Source of the DNA: Euclidia mi
Lineage: Eukaryota; Arthropoda; Insecta; Lepidoptera; Erebidae
Direction of reading: 5' to 3'
Length of the DNA: 64,000 bases
NCBI GenBank assembly: GCA_944739405.2
Contig: OX123197.2
Coordinates: 60,798,047 to 60,862,046 of the forward strand
Part shown: positions 1-11,317 of the stretch, in pieces
Layout: each line of letters opens with the position of its first letter
Numbering within the stretch: the first letter of the stretch is position 1
Program-made: the position numbers and the translations under genes
Notes under the pieces: generated by a model
Database searches by the model: none
Seen by the model: only the letters and a program-made list of their open reading frames with translations
What the model was told of the DNA's origin: nothing

Positions 1-129
1 GATCCTAATAATTTCGTCGAAGTTCTAGAAGTAATGTTTGACAAATTTGAAAACATAATGCATAATATGTTGGACAACATGATGGATCGCATGATTCAAT
101 TAGTTACAAGTCTCATGAAACACCCCTAA
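1..129 (+). pseudogene. ORF1 (gag-like) C-terminal tail of the Jockey LINE
   Basis: Frame 1 is open from the window edge to TAA at 127-129 and encodes 42 residues rich in Met, Asn and Asp (DPNNFVEVLEVMFDKFEN onward). Its position immediately before, and overlapping, the ORF2 reading frame fits the end of a Jockey ORF1. The RNA-binding zinc knuckles expected further upstream are outside the window, so the assignment rests on context alone. Confidence 0.55.
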
Positions 130-131
130 AC

Positions 132-2860
132 CTAAGAATAATTACCTGGAATGCCAACGGACTGACAGAACGTGGACAGGAACTTGATATTTTCCTAAGA
201 ACGGAAACAGTTGATGTAGCGCTAATCTCAGAAACAAGATTCACACTAAAAAGCAGCTTTAGCCTTACAAACTATAGAGTATACACGACAAATCACCCTT
301 CTGGCAACTCACACGGAGGCACAGCAATCCCAATAAAAGAAAACATCAAACACTACCTTTTAAAAGAAAATAAAACTGAGAAAATACAAGCTATGTAGCT
401 TGTATTTTCTCAGTTTTATATTCTCTCAGTCAGAATCCAGAAACAGAAACAACATTTTCAGCGATCTACTGTCCACCCCGGCACACTATTACCAGTGAAG
501 ACTTTACGTCTTACTTTAAGACGTTAGGAAATAGAGACATATGCGGCGGTGACTGGAACGCAAAACATGTGTTTTGGGGATCCAGATTAACTTTACCAAG
601 AGGACGTCAACTTTGTAAGGCTGTAAATGACCTAAATCTAAATTGCTTTTCACTCGGTATTCCGACGTACTGGCCTTCAGATCCAAACAAGATACCAGAT
701 CTGCTGGACTTTTTTGTCGCGAGAAATATTGCACCTAATCAAATTGATATAGAATAATGTACAGACCTGTCCTCAGACCATACTCCAGTGATCATGAATA
801 TGTACTGCAAAGTCATTCTAACAAAGTATCCGCAAAGACTGTATAACCACAAAACAGACTTGGACAACTACAGAGCTAAGATGTCAAACTCTATAAGCTT
901 GAACTTACACCTAAACTCAGCCGATAGAGTTGAAACAGCAATCGAATCTCTCAATAAACTCATCCATCTAGCAGTCAAAGAATCAATTCCCTTCCTCAGA
1001 CCAAAGACCTCGCAGAATGGTAGTTGCTACAAAAAGATAAAAGAGAAAGTAAACGAAAGAAGGCAGTTGCGAAAAAAATTGCATTCCACAAGATATCCCT
1101 GCAACAAAAAAGCTTTTAATAAGTCTTCTGAGAAACTTAAACAAATGATTCAGCAATCAGATAATGATCACATACAAAAACTCCTAGCAAACCTCACTCC
1201 TAATATTGATACCAACTATTCACTGTGGAAGATAACAAAAAAGTTGAAAAGACCAATAGTTGATATACCACCCATAAAAACCGCTGAGGGTAGATGGGCA
1301 AGAACGGAACTTGAAAAAGCACAGCTGTACACGGAATATCTGAAAACCATTTTCAAACCATTGCCCAGCAAACATCCTGGACACGATGAGGATATATACG
1401 AATATCTAGAAGCACCACTGCAGAAGTGTCTCCCATTAAAAAGTGCTAGTCCTAGAGAAACTCAGATATTAATTTTGAATCTTAAGGAAAGTAAGACACC
1501 TGGCTATGATCTTACTGACGCAAATTTGCTTAAACACTTACCCAGAAAGGCAGTCATACTTATAACAGCTATCTTCAATGCCTGCCTTAGACTAGAAATT
1601 TACCCAGCACAGTGGAAAATAGCGCAAGTAATAATGATACCTAAGCCAGGAAAACCTCTCCACGAAGTAAGCTCTATAGGCCTAAGTCTAAGTCCTATAG
1701 GCCGATAAGTCTACTTCCAGTCTTGGGTAAGATGTTCGAAAACATATAACTACACAGGATGCGTGCATTTCTGCCGAAGATTTTACCCCTACTTCAGTTC
1801 GGTTTCCGCAAACAACACGGAACTATTGAACAAATACACCGTATTATGGACACAATTAGTCACACGCTGGAATGTAAACAGTTCTGTTCTGCTGTTTTCC
1901 TAGACATTAGCCAAGCATTCGATAGAGTGTAGCATGAGGGACTCCTCTTCAAAATTAAAAAAACTTCTATCCCATTCCTTTTTTCTTATTTTAAAGTCAT
2001 ATCTCAGCAGAAGATGTTTTGAAGTAAAGTTTAATAATGAAACTACTACCTTAAACGAAATCCTCTCAGGAGTACCTCAGGGAAGCATATTGGGTTCAGT
2101 ACTATATCTCCTCTTCACAGCAGATCTACTAACAGACGTAAACACAGTGACAGCCACCTACGCGGACGACACAGCTCTACTATCAGTACACGAGAACCCT
2201 GACATAGCATCGGCCAAACTTCAAGCTCACCTCTCTGAAGTTGAAAGGTGGTTAGACATATGGCGTATTAAAGCTAATCAGGCGAAATCTATTCACATAA
2301 CCTTTATCCTCAGAAGGCAAACATGTCCGCCCGTAAAACTTTATAACACAGAAATCCCCCAAGCTAAAGATACTAAATACTTGGGAATGCATTTAGATAG
2401 GAGATTGACCTGGAGGAAGCATATCTGGACCAAACGCAAGCAGCTTGACACGAGATTAAGATCAATGTACTGGTTAATAGGTCGATAATCACGCCTGTTG
2501 CATGAAAGCAAGATGGCTATTTACAAGACCATTTTAAAACCAATCTGGACCTACGGTATCCAACTATGGGGTACGGCCAGCAATAGTAACATAGAGATTC
2601 TTGAAAGATTCCAAAGTAAGACACTGCGAACCATGTTTGACATACCTTACTACGTAACCAACAAATACATACATGATGATCTAAAAATCAATACAGTCAA
2701 ACAAGAAATTGCTAGATATAGTGCAAGTTACCAAACAAGAATATCCAGCCATGTCAACGAGCTGGCATCAAATTTACTGGGAACAGGAAGTGTCACACAC
2801 TCAAGACTGAAGAGGCATAGCGTGCCTACGTTAACTCTAAGATTCAGCAACGATACATGA
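132..2860 (+). pseudogene. Jockey LINE ORF2: endonuclease plus reverse transcriptase, broken
   Basis: ORF2 opens out of the ORF1 end with the endonuclease start ITWNANGL at about 138. The endonuclease frame is stopped inside a 23-bp palindrome at 370-419 and resumes in other frames (SAIYCPPRH near 455; GGDWNAKH near 546). The reverse transcriptase runs mostly in frame 2 from 788. A local duplication around 1672-1700 and stops near 1706, 1748, 1930 and 2486 interrupt it. FGFRKQHGT, FLDISQAFD, SGVPQGSILG and the catalytic YADD (about 2160) are recognisable. The C-terminal region to 2860 matches Jockey-clade architecture and has no RNase H. The family normally makes the nick and the cDNA during target-primed insertion; this copy cannot. 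Confidence 0.85.
370..419. repeat. 23-bp perfect palindrome with 4-nt loop inside LINE endonuclease
   Basis: Positions 370-392 are the exact reverse complement of 397-419, with loop ATGT. The right arm and loop look inserted relative to the expected coding sequence, because the protein reads sensibly before and after it. This looks like an inverted copy of the adjacent strand. Confidence 0.95.
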
Positions 2861-2981
2861 AAGGAACTCTGAAAACTCCTTCTGCTTAGAAATTAAATAC
2901 CCCTGAACGCCTACTGAATGGCTTATTGTGTCTTAACACAGATTGCCAGGTTGCAGAATAGAATAGAAAAAAAAAAAAATA

Positions 2982-4803
2982 TTAGAGTACAAATTCAAAA
3001 TCTGATCAATAATAAACACAAAAAAGAAAATATTTTTTGTTATAAACTATAAATGCAAACTATAAGAATTTTAACTTGCAGCCGCTGGTTTCCGTTGCCA
3101 AATTTATCCAGACTTAAATAACCATAGCTAACCAAACGTTGAACTAAACTCCCGCCATTTTGAAGAACTTCGAATATCAATTCCAAATTGATGGCAAACT
3201 CATGGAATAGGGATTACACTAAAATTTATGTCTGCTATGGGGCTGGAATAACAGCATCGGTGGCAAGCTAATAAGGGCACTTATCCGATCACTGCCCAAA
3301 CTATATTGCAAACTAATACAGATTTGCCACCTAGCATATTTAACGTCCAGATTAGTACAGTTGCCATTAAAATCTCCCTTCACAAACTCAACCCAAACGC
3401 ATCCCTGGCTTATAGGCCCCCTGCTTATCCCTGGCTCTCTACGTAATGACCACGCTAAGCGGTCATTGGAGTCTATTCCTATTGAATAAACTCATTAGGG
3501 TAACCATTCACCCGTGCTACCCGGGACAAGTTCTTTTCAACAGCTTTATGAGTAAATACAGGATCGATCGCATTTTTTTCTTCTGCATCTACAGTGGTGG
3601 TTCAACTGAAATAATTTAGGTGGATTCAAGTAGCTCTTTATATTTCCTTTTTATTGATGCAAGTACCCGCATAAAGATGTATATTAAAGTGTTTCGGAAT
3701 CCTTGAGCATTGAATTGGTAATGTCTACACATTACCAATTCAATGCTCAAGGGATGTAATCTTAGTGGATGAAAAGATGTTAAAAAAGATTTTATGTTGG
3801 TTTGTTTTATATGTTTATTTTATTGGATATGCTCCAAGTCATTGGATTTTTGATGAGGTTTATCTTTTAAATGTAAACATATATTTCAAAGTAGAGATAG
3901 AGGGAAGATAGAAGTACCATTCTCTGTGGATTTAGGTTAACGGGTCAGCCATTATGATAATATCGCTTTATGTACAGAGACGCGCGTTTTTGTCTCCAGA
4001 GGGTAGGCATGGATGTATACGCACAATTCATATAAGGCTTGTATGTAGCTACTACTAATACACAGTCCGATAAAGTTATTGAACAATCAAAATAGAAACG
4101 CGCCATTCACGATCACCTTTTTACTTCAATAGACTTCAATGTAATGACTATAAAAATGAACTTAAAATCTCAGCAGCACTTTATGCCTTAGAATGCAAAT
4201 ACTTTATTTCTATAATGGTTTCTTAAAATATAAAACGCAGCACTCCAGTAAATGTAAGTGTCCTGGCACTCACTAGGAATTCAATCATAAATGCGAGGGA
4301 AGGTAAGAAAATCAATTTCAGCTTACCGTAGCAAGACGGCCAGTAAAAAATAAATAGATCCAGAAGCGAACTTTAAAAAAAATGCCTTAAAGTAGAGCAA
4401 AATGGAATTTGATCATGCCATGTTATCTTTCAATAATACATATATTTCTGTTTGAGACTTTGCCGATAGAGTAACTGTAGATGTAATAGTGTTTGTGTGT
4501 ACTGAGAATTTCGTAGCAGGTAAACTTCTTCTCAAAACTCAGTTAGTACTAGCAGAATGATTGAGGAAATTATTTTACTGATCTGTTTTTGGTATTAATA
4601 CGAAAAGCTAAGGTTCTTTGAAACAGGAAATAAGTTTTCTGAAATCAAGCGATCACGATACAAAATCTTCACCATATTTGTAGATGAACATAGCATACCA
4701 GCCGATGAAGTAAGCTTAGGCTGCGGCATTTTTACTTCCATGCATAATTATGTTTTGTATTATCACGCTAGATAATGATTACCTATTTTACTTTCTTGAC
4801 GTC
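2982..4803. other. AT-rich sequence without recognisable gene
   Basis: No open frame of coding character and no repeat family I can name. The stretch contains a 24-bp perfect palindrome at 3701-3752, listed separately. It ends at the 5' LTR of the BEL/Pao element. Confidence 0.6.
3701..3752. repeat. 24-bp perfect palindrome with 4-nt loop
   Basis: Arms 3701-3724 and 3729-3752 are exact reverse complements with loop CTAC. No terminal duplication or transposon feature surrounds it. Confidence 0.95.
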
Positions 4804-4986
4804 TGTTGGCAACCCAACATTTTTTCTGTGTTGGTACACATGTATATTAGTGCGTAAGATTTATATTTTATGTGTTGGTAACGCTATGCGGCCCCGCCCG
4901 CACTTCTTCCCTAACTGTGGTACAAGCGAATACACGCATTTTTACCTCACGGACCTCGTTTAATTTAAACCAGCCCCAAAAACAAT
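4804..4986 (+). repeat. 5' LTR of the BEL/Pao element
   Basis: Begins TGTTGGCAACCCAACA, which is itself an imperfect inverted repeat, and ends CCCCAAAAACAAT. It is repeated at 11135-11317. The element's promoter should lie here, but I cannot mark a start site. Confidence 0.9.
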
Positions 4987-5628
4987 TAAACTTCTTTTCA
5001 TGGTCCTTCGAATGGTGAGGTACCGCGAGTGTAAACAAATAAAGTGCAAGATCGTTGTTCAGGACAGTTTTTACGACGCCCGAAACGGTTACAATCTCCA
5101 CGTGCGTCTGTTGCCGTCGTGTGAGTGATTACCGATCAAACTCGTCGACAGCTGAAGCCGTCAACGGTGTATTCAATACTCATCATATATTATTTCCATT
5201 ACCTACAAAAGAAAAACAGCGGAACTTCCAATTTTAACCGCCAAAAGGAAGATTGGAGAAAATCGGCGTTTCCAGAAAGAAAGAGATCTTTCTGCTACTC
5301 GCCGCTGCACGGCGCTGTGTGTCCCACTACTAGTGTCAGTGTGCAGTGAAGTCACGGTATTGGTCAAAATTTTTTGTTGTAGCGGCCGCGCCTCAACGTC
5401 ATTGGCCACACTACCATTGCCGATTGCGTGTAATTGCGAGCGTGGCGCCACCATCTTCCATCTTGCCGTCGAACGCCACGACAGGACGCCATCCCGCCAT
5501 TTTTACCTTCAACAACTTTGTGTAAAAACTTTAAGTTTTTTGTTTAAGTTCTGTCTTGCCAAGTGCGTATTATTTTAGCGTCATAATTATTAATTCAGTG
5601 AACGTGTATAAGTGCGTGCGCTGCAAAT
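4987..5628 (+). other. Untranslated leader of the BEL/Pao element
   Basis: Lies between the 5' LTR and the gag-pol start. A primer-binding site would be expected just after the LTR; TGGTCCTTCGAA at 5001 begins with TGG but sits 14 nt away, and I could not match it to a tRNA. Short frames on both strands here look accidental. Confidence 0.6.
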
Positions 5629-8600
5629 ATGATCGAGAGTACGAATATAGAGGCAGAGCTATCTGCTTTAATTAGAAAGCGTGCCGTTCTGAAAGGGGCA
5701 CTAACAAAGTGTTTTAATTTCTTTTCTAATGCGGATATCGACATTAATCCGCACATGTTAAGTGTCAAAGAAGAAAGGTTACGATCGTCCTTCGAAAAGT
5801 ACGAGGCGCTTAATCTCGAAATATGTGCTTTAGAGCCGTCAAGTGATGATTCGGAGGCTGTCGAAGCCAAATATGTTGAAACTTTATCTATCATCAAGCG
5901 TTTGTATGTTGAGGCATCTTCTGCGCCGCATCCAGCGTCTTCAAATAAAGACCAGTTTGCATCAACACGCTTACCTAAAATAAACATTCCATCGTTTACG
6001 GGTAAATATTCTGAATATAAACCCTTTATAAGCTTATTCAACGCTTTAATTGATAAAAATAATAGTTTGCAAAAAATTCAGAAGCTATTTTATCTACGTA
6101 GTTGTTTACAAAACGAACCTCTTGAGTTAATAAAAAACCTACCACTCCTGCCTGAAAGTTATGATGAGGCTTGTAAAATACTCAATGATCGATATGATAA
6201 TGTATATAAAATAACTTCTGAACACATTTATATCTTATTAGACATGCCAGCAGTCATAAAGTCAACGGCTCAAAACATTAGACAGTTTGTCTCGATAATT
6301 AAACAACAGTTAGGTGCTTTAAAAAATTTAAAACATGATGTATCCTTATGGGATCCATTAATACTTTGCATATTAACTCGAAAGTTAGATAATTATTGCA
6401 ATAGGGAATTTCAAATGTTGCATGATGAACGCACAACCCACTCTCTAATTGAATTTCTAGAGCGACGTGCCTTAGCGCTTGAAAATGCAGAGAAACAACA
6501 GGTACAATACAATGCTGTTCCAAAGGCCTCTCATGTGGCTACAATGAAAGGTGTGGCGGCTACTTCCATGAAGTCAACCTCAGCCTGCTTATTATGTAAG
6601 TCACCTCACAAATTATTTAGTTGTCCTAAATTTCAGCTTCTTTCAGTTGTGGACCGACTAAAGTTTGTTGCAGACAACAATTTATGCAAAATCTGCCTTA
6701 ACAAGCATAATAATAAATGCAGATTCTTTTTCAAATGTGACATCTGCAAAGAGAAGCATAACAAATTGCTTCACCAAGAAAATATTCAATCTCCCGTCAC
6801 TTTATTTTTAGAAGTGAGCGACAAACAGGTTCTTTTACCAACCGCTAGAGTAAAAATTATAGCGAGTAATGGAGTTGAGTATAATGTAAAAGCTCTTTTA
6901 GATAGTGGATCTCAAATTTCATTTGTTTCCAAGGAGCTTGTAAATTTATTAGGTGTACAGCCACAGGCTATTGCTACTCCTGTAGTTGGAATTGGCAACA
7001 AAATTTATAATGTAACAGAGCGAGTAAATTTAAAATTGCAGTCTCTCACTAATGACTTTGCAATCTCTGCTACATGTTTTGTTTTAGATACTATCACATC
7101 AAAATTACCTCAAAGAAAAATCAGCATGAGCAAACTTAAGCTCCCCCCAAACATTGAGCTGGCCGACAAAGATTTTAATATGCCAAGTATAATACATATA
7201 CTTATAGGAGCTGATTTATTTTTCCAGCTGTTGCTGCCTTCTGAGCATCAAGCCAGTCTCCATGAGCAGGCACAGGAGGAAGCCAGCCCTAGTGCACCAT
7301 TTGTTCCAGTACTTCGCACTCAATTTGGTTATGTAATCGCTGGGTCTTTGCCAGCCTCTCAAGGGCCACAACAAGTAACCTCTTTATTTTGCAAAACTTG
7401 TGACAATACTTTAAATGACTGTTTAACTGATTTTTTTAATACTGAAAGCATACCTGAATATTTTTCTGAATCTTTGCCAGAACATGATGCTTGTGAAAAA
7501 ATATTCAATGATACAGTAACTTTAGACACTAAAAATAATAAATTTCAAGTTAGTTTGCCTCTTAAATTGCCACTAGAATCTATTAATGAAAATCTTGGTA
7601 ACTCTTTTAATTTAGCACTAAAACGATTTTTAAACTTAGAACAGAGACTTCAAAAAGATGACCTAGTTTTCCAACTGTATAAAGATTTTATTCATGATTA
7701 CATTGAGCAAGATCATGGTACTATTATAGACATCAGTCAATATGACCTCCATTCAGATCCTGTCTATTTTTTACCACATCATCCTGTACTAAGGTTTGAT
7801 AAAAGGACTACTAAGTGTAGAGTTGTTTTCGATGGGTCCATGAAAACTAATAAAAAAGTGTCATTAAATGATATGTTACTTAATGGGCCTGTGGTTCAAA
7901 ACGAGTTATTAGACATTTTGCTACTTTTTAGACTTGATGAGTATATTTTTATAACAGATATAAAAAACATGTTCAGGCAAATTTCATTAAATCCTACACA
8001 CAGAAGTCTTCAAAATATTCTATGGAGGGACAATGCTACTGATATTATTCAATGTATACAGTTAAACACAGTGTCATATGGACTTAAAAGTTCATCCTTT
8101 TTGGCTACACGCTGCCTTAAGGAGCTAGCCATGAGGTATAAAGATGAGTTTCCTTTAGCTGCTTTCATTATTGACAATTCTCTTTATGTGGACGATGCTC
8201 TTGTTTCACAAAGCACCCCAGAACTTTTATTGCAATCAAAGCGCCAGCTCTGTGATCTCCTAAACAAAGGTGGATTTCAGTTACACAAATGGTTCTCAAA
8301 TTGTCCAGAATTATTAAATGAAATTCCTAAGTCACAGCAACACTTTGATGATATTGAATTACAAAGTGATAAAACTTTCTTAAAAACTCTAGGTATTCAT
8401 TATAATATAAGCACTGACTCCTTCATGCTTTCGTCCCCTAATAATGATAATATGCCTGCTACTAAGCGTGAAATATTAAGTTTTATTGGTAAAATGTATG
8501 ACCCGCTTGGTCTTGCTGGCCCAGTGGTGTTAAAGGCTAAAGTGATCATGCAACAGCTATGGCAAGCGCACATATCATGGGATGAGCAGCCTCCTGAGCA

Positions 8601-10767
8601 CTTGCTAAATGCTTGGAAAGAGTTCTATTGCAGCTTAAGTATCATGCCGCCTATACAAATATCGCGTTATGTTAATTTAAAAAATGCACGCTTAATTGAA
8701 CTAATGGGTTTTTGTGATGCCTCCAGTTCTACTGCTTATGGTTGTTGTGTTTATTTGCGTGTTACTGATTTTAATGGTGATGTAAAAACTTCTTTATTGT
8801 GTTCCAAGTCACGAGTAAATCCCCTTAGTCAAAGCTTAACCGTACCAAGGCTTGAACTTAACGCGGCAGTACTTCTTGCTAAGTTAACAGCTCGAGTGAA
8901 CAGAATATTGCAACTTAAATTAAAAATAGATAAAGTGGTTTTACACTCTGATTCTCAAGTTGTTTTAGCATGGATTAATACTAATGTAAACACATTGAAT
9001 GTGTATGTGGCTAACAGAGTAAAAGTAATATTTCAGCTTACCCAGTCCTATACTTGGTCGTATATAGGTACCGAGAATAATCCTGCAGATTGCTTAAGCA
9101 GAGGCATCCTACCGCATGAATTGCACAGCCACGCTATGTGGTGGTCTGGCCCAAGGCTTCTTCATAATAGTGAGTATAAAATAGGGACTCAAACAGAGAT
9201 TTCTCCTCCTGACTTACCTGAAGTTAAGGCCTCCTCTGCATTCTCACGCGCTATGGTGTGTACGGTAAACGAAGCATATATGTGTCTAGATTTTTTAGAC
9301 AAATTTTCTGATATTAATAAAATGAAACGTGTTTTAGCCTATATACTGCGTTTTGTTGATAACCTTAAGTCAAACTGTAATAAAAATAAATTAAATTATC
9401 TAACTAGTAAAGAATTAGAAAACTCATTGTTACTAATTGTTAAATATGAACAGCAAAAATATATGCAAGATACTATTAAGGATTTAAAATGTAATAATAG
9501 TACAAAAGGTACTTTAAGACAATTGTGTCCTTTCATTGATGCCAATGGTCTAATAAGAGTAGGTGGGCGCTTAGAAAATGCCTCCATACCGTTTGCTCAT
9601 AAGCATCAAGTTATTTTGCCTAGACAATCTCGAATCACACACTTAATAATACAAAGTGAACATATAAAAAACCTGCATGCAGGTCAGAGACTCGTACTCT
9701 CAACTATTAACCAAAGGTTTTGGATAGTACATGGTTTAAACGAAGTAAAGAAGGTCATATATAAGTGCATTGTATGTGTAAAACTAAAAGCAAATACAGC
9801 TAAGCAGCTCATGGGGTCTTTACCCAAAGATAGAGTGAATGTAAGCCGGCCATTTCAAAAAATAGGTTTAGATTTTGCCGGACCAATAATGATAAAACAA
9901 AGTCGAATTAGAAAAGCTCTAGAAACTAAAGCTTATGTATGTGTATTCGTATGTTTTGCTACTAAAGCTATACATCTTGAGTTAGCTTCTGATTTACGAA
10001 CTGTAACATTTCTAGCTTGCCTCAAAAGGTTTATTTCACGTAGGGGTCTTCCAACTGATATATACAGTGACAATGCTTCAACATTTAAGAGTGCTAATAC
10101 CCAGTTAACTGAACTGTATAAGTTACAAAATTGTAAAATACATCAAGGGGAAGTTCATAATTTTGCATCCCATCAAGGTATAAATTTTCACTTTTTGCCC
10201 TGTTATAGTCCTATATTTGCTGGTTTGGCAGAAGCTGGGGTAAAAAGCATGAAATTCCACTTGAAGCGAGTAGTACAGAAAAATTTACTGACTTATGAAG
10301 AAATGAATACTGTAATATGTCAAATTGAAGCTATTTTAAATAGTAGGCCGTTAACGCCATTATCCAATGATGTTACTGACTTTGCATGTCTTACTCCTGG
10401 TCATTTTCTTATAGGATCTGCTTTAAATACTTACCCTGAACAGGATGTGCAGGATCAGAGGAATAAATTGCAATTTTGGAAAGTTTGTACTCAAATAAAA
10501 TGTTCATTTTGGAAAGTTTGGCATAAGAATTATTTAAATATTTTACAAACACGCAATAAGTGGAGAGATGGGCATCCTAATGCAAAAATAGGTTCTTTAG
10601 TTATTTTGAAAGAAGATAATACAAGTCCTCTGTATTGGCCTTTAGCTAGAATTGTCAATGTATTCCCAGGTGCTGATAATAAAGTAAGAGTTGTTGAAGT
10701 ACAGACAGCAAATGGTAAAAAACATAAACGTTCAATTGTAAAAGTTTGCCTATTACCAGTCGAATAA
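5629..10767 (+). CDS. BEL/Pao gag-pol polyprotein, intact, 1712 aa
   Basis: One uninterrupted frame. The gag part (residues 1-310) carries the FTGKYSEYKPFISLF block typical of the DUF1759 gag of this group. A Cys/His-rich stretch follows (about 318-380, CLLCKSPHKLFSC and CDICKEKHNK). The aspartic protease has LLDSGSQ at about 422. The reverse transcriptase has YVDD at 853-856 and the RNase H has SDSQVV near 1107. The integrase shows an H...C-x2-C zinc region and DFAGPI, SDNAST and LAEAG as the DDE residues (about 1414, 1480, 1534). The C-terminal basic domain fits DUF5641. All catalytic motifs are present. The start at 5629 is the first ATG of the frame and opens a plausible gag N-terminus. 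A single gag-pol frame without frameshift is usual in BEL/Pao. The protein would assemble a cytoplasmic particle, copy the RNA and insert the cDNA. Confidence 0.95.
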   Translation: MIESTNIEAELSALIRKRAVLKGALTKCFNFFSNADIDINPHMLSVKEERLRSSFEKYEALNLEICALEPSSDDSEAVEAKYVETLSIIKRLYVEASSAPHPASSNKDQFASTRLPKINIPSFTGKYSEYKPFISLFNALIDKNNSLQKIQKLFYLRSCLQNEPLELIKNLPLLPESYDEACKILNDRYDNVYKITSEHIYILLDMPAVIKSTAQNIRQFVSIIKQQLGALKNLKHDVSLWDPLILCILTRKLDNYCNREFQMLHDERTTHSLIEFLERRALALENAEKQQVQYNAVPKASHVATMKGVAATSMKSTSACLLCKSPHKLFSCPKFQLLSVVDRLKFVADNNLCKICLNKHNNKCRFFFKCDICKEKHNKLLHQENIQSPVTLFLEVSDKQVLLPTARVKIIASNGVEYNVKALLDSGSQISFVSKELVNLLGVQPQAIATPVVGIGNKIYNVTERVNLKLQSLTNDFAISATCFVLDTITSKLPQRKISMSKLKLPPNIELADKDFNMPSIIHILIGADLFFQLLLPSEHQASLHEQAQEEASPSAPFVPVLRTQFGYVIAGSLPASQGPQQVTSLFCKTCDNTLNDCLTDFFNTESIPEYFSESLPEHDACEKIFNDTVTLDTKNNKFQVSLPLKLPLESINENLGNSFNLALKRFLNLEQRLQKDDLVFQLYKDFIHDYIEQDHGTIIDISQYDLHSDPVYFLPHHPVLRFDKRTTKCRVVFDGSMKTNKKVSLNDMLLNGPVVQNELLDILLLFRLDEYIFITDIKNMFRQISLNPTHRSLQNILWRDNATDIIQCIQLNTVSYGLKSSSFLATRCLKELAMRYKDEFPLAAFIIDNSLYVDDALVSQSTPELLLQSKRQLCDLLNKGGFQLHKWFSNCPELLNEIPKSQQHFDDIELQSDKTFLKTLGIHYNISTDSFMLSSPNNDNMPATKREILSFIGKMYDPLGLAGPVVLKAKVIMQQLWQAHISWDEQPPEHLLNAWKEFYCSLSIMPPIQISRYVNLKNARLIELMGFCDASSSTAYGCCVYLRVTDFNGDVKTSLLCSKSRVNPLSQSLTVPRLELNAAVLLAKLTARVNRILQLKLKIDKVVLHSDSQVVLAWINTNVNTLNVYVANRVKVIFQLTQSYTWSYIGTENNPADCLSRGILPHELHSHAMWWSGPRLLHNSEYKIGTQTEISPPDLPEVKASSAFSRAMVCTVNEAYMCLDFLDKFSDINKMKRVLAYILRFVDNLKSNCNKNKLNYLTSKELENSLLLIVKYEQQKYMQDTIKDLKCNNSTKGTLRQLCPFIDANGLIRVGGRLENASIPFAHKHQVILPRQSRITHLIIQSEHIKNLHAGQRLVLSTINQRFWIVHGLNEVKKVIYKCIVCVKLKANTAKQLMGSLPKDRVNVSRPFQKIGLDFAGPIMIKQSRIRKALETKAYVCVFVCFATKAIHLELASDLRTVTFLACLKRFISRRGLPTDIYSDNASTFKSANTQLTELYKLQNCKIHQGEVHNFASHQGINFHFLPCYSPIFAGLAEAGVKSMKFHLKRVVQKNLLTYEEMNTVICQIEAILNSRPLTPLSNDVTDFACLTPGHFLIGSALNTYPEQDVQDQRNKLQFWKVCTQIKCSFWKVWHKNYLNILQTRNKWRDGHPNAKIGSLVILKEDNTSPLYWPLARIVNVFPGADNKVRVVEVQTANGKKHKRSIVKVCLLPVE

Positions 10768-11134
10768 GCTAAGCATTAATCAATCAACATTTCAAAAATT
10801 TGTTGTTAACTTCTGTTTTTAATTTAAGCAATAATCCTTTATAGGAAGGCATATTGCATAGTAGTAACTATGTATTCAGTTTTCTTTAACGAATTTTCTG
10901 TGAAATTTACAATTCTTCGTTGTGTTTGGTGCCTACATACATAGCTTATATTATATACATTAATGTACCTTATTTTCAGACTTACCTATTTGCTAAACAG
11001 TGATTTTATTAAAACAACAATTTTATTTACTGTTTATAACAATAAAGATTTGCATTGTGTGTCAAGTTTAACTTGAATCTGTAAAAATAGTTTCTGTGTA
11101 AGCTATTGTTTTTGTTTTTCTCAGATAGGCAGTA

Positions 11135-11317
11135 TGTTGGCAACCCAACATTTTTTCTGTGTTGGTACACATGTATATTAGTGCGTAAGATTTATATTTT
11201 ATGTGTTGGTAACGCTATGCGGCCCCGCCCGCACTTCTTCCCTAACTGTGGTACAAGCGAATACACGCATTTTTACCTCACGGACCTCGTTTAATTTAAA
11301 CCAGCCCCAAAAACAAT
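11135..11317 (+). repeat. 3' LTR of the BEL/Pao element
   Basis: Repeats 4804-4986 with no difference that I can see. The sequence just upstream (CAGATAGGCAGTA) is only weakly purine-rich for a polypurine tract. Confidence 0.9.

Larger units (their letters stand above)
1..2981 (+). mobile_element. Jockey-clade non-LTR retrotransposon, degraded, cut by window edge
   Basis: The left edge lies inside the element. In order it shows the tail of ORF1, an apurinic-type endonuclease, a reverse transcriptase with YADD, a C-terminal region typical of Jockey LINEs (TYGIQLWGTASNSNIEILER), a short 3' UTR, and an A-run at about 2967-2979 that marks the 3' end. Several stops, a fold-back insertion and a small duplication break ORF2, so this is an old dead copy. 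No target duplication can be checked because the 5' part is outside the window. Confidence 0.88.
4804..11317 (+). mobile_element. BEL/Pao LTR retrotransposon, complete and probably young
   Basis: Two 183-bp direct repeats flank a leader of about 640 bp, a single 1712-codon gag-pol frame and a 3' tail of about 370 bp. The LTRs translate identically in the same frame over their length and I see no difference between them by eye. The pol order is protease, reverse transcriptase, RNase H, integrase, which is the BEL/Pao order. The frame has no envelope-like extension. Target duplications were looked for and not found: the 5' flank ends GACGTC and the 3' flank begins CAATTACC. This could mean the LTR ends are slightly misplaced or the flanks have been rearranged. 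Confidence 0.93.

Noticed and set aside
5001..5012. TGGTCCTTCGAA as primer-binding site of the BEL/Pao element
   Set aside because: It is 14 nt from the LTR end and could not be matched to a particular tRNA 3' end without a search.
4987..5578. Several 60-83-codon frames in the BEL/Pao leader
   Set aside because: Short, on both strands, without motifs; expected in a GC-richer untranslated leader.
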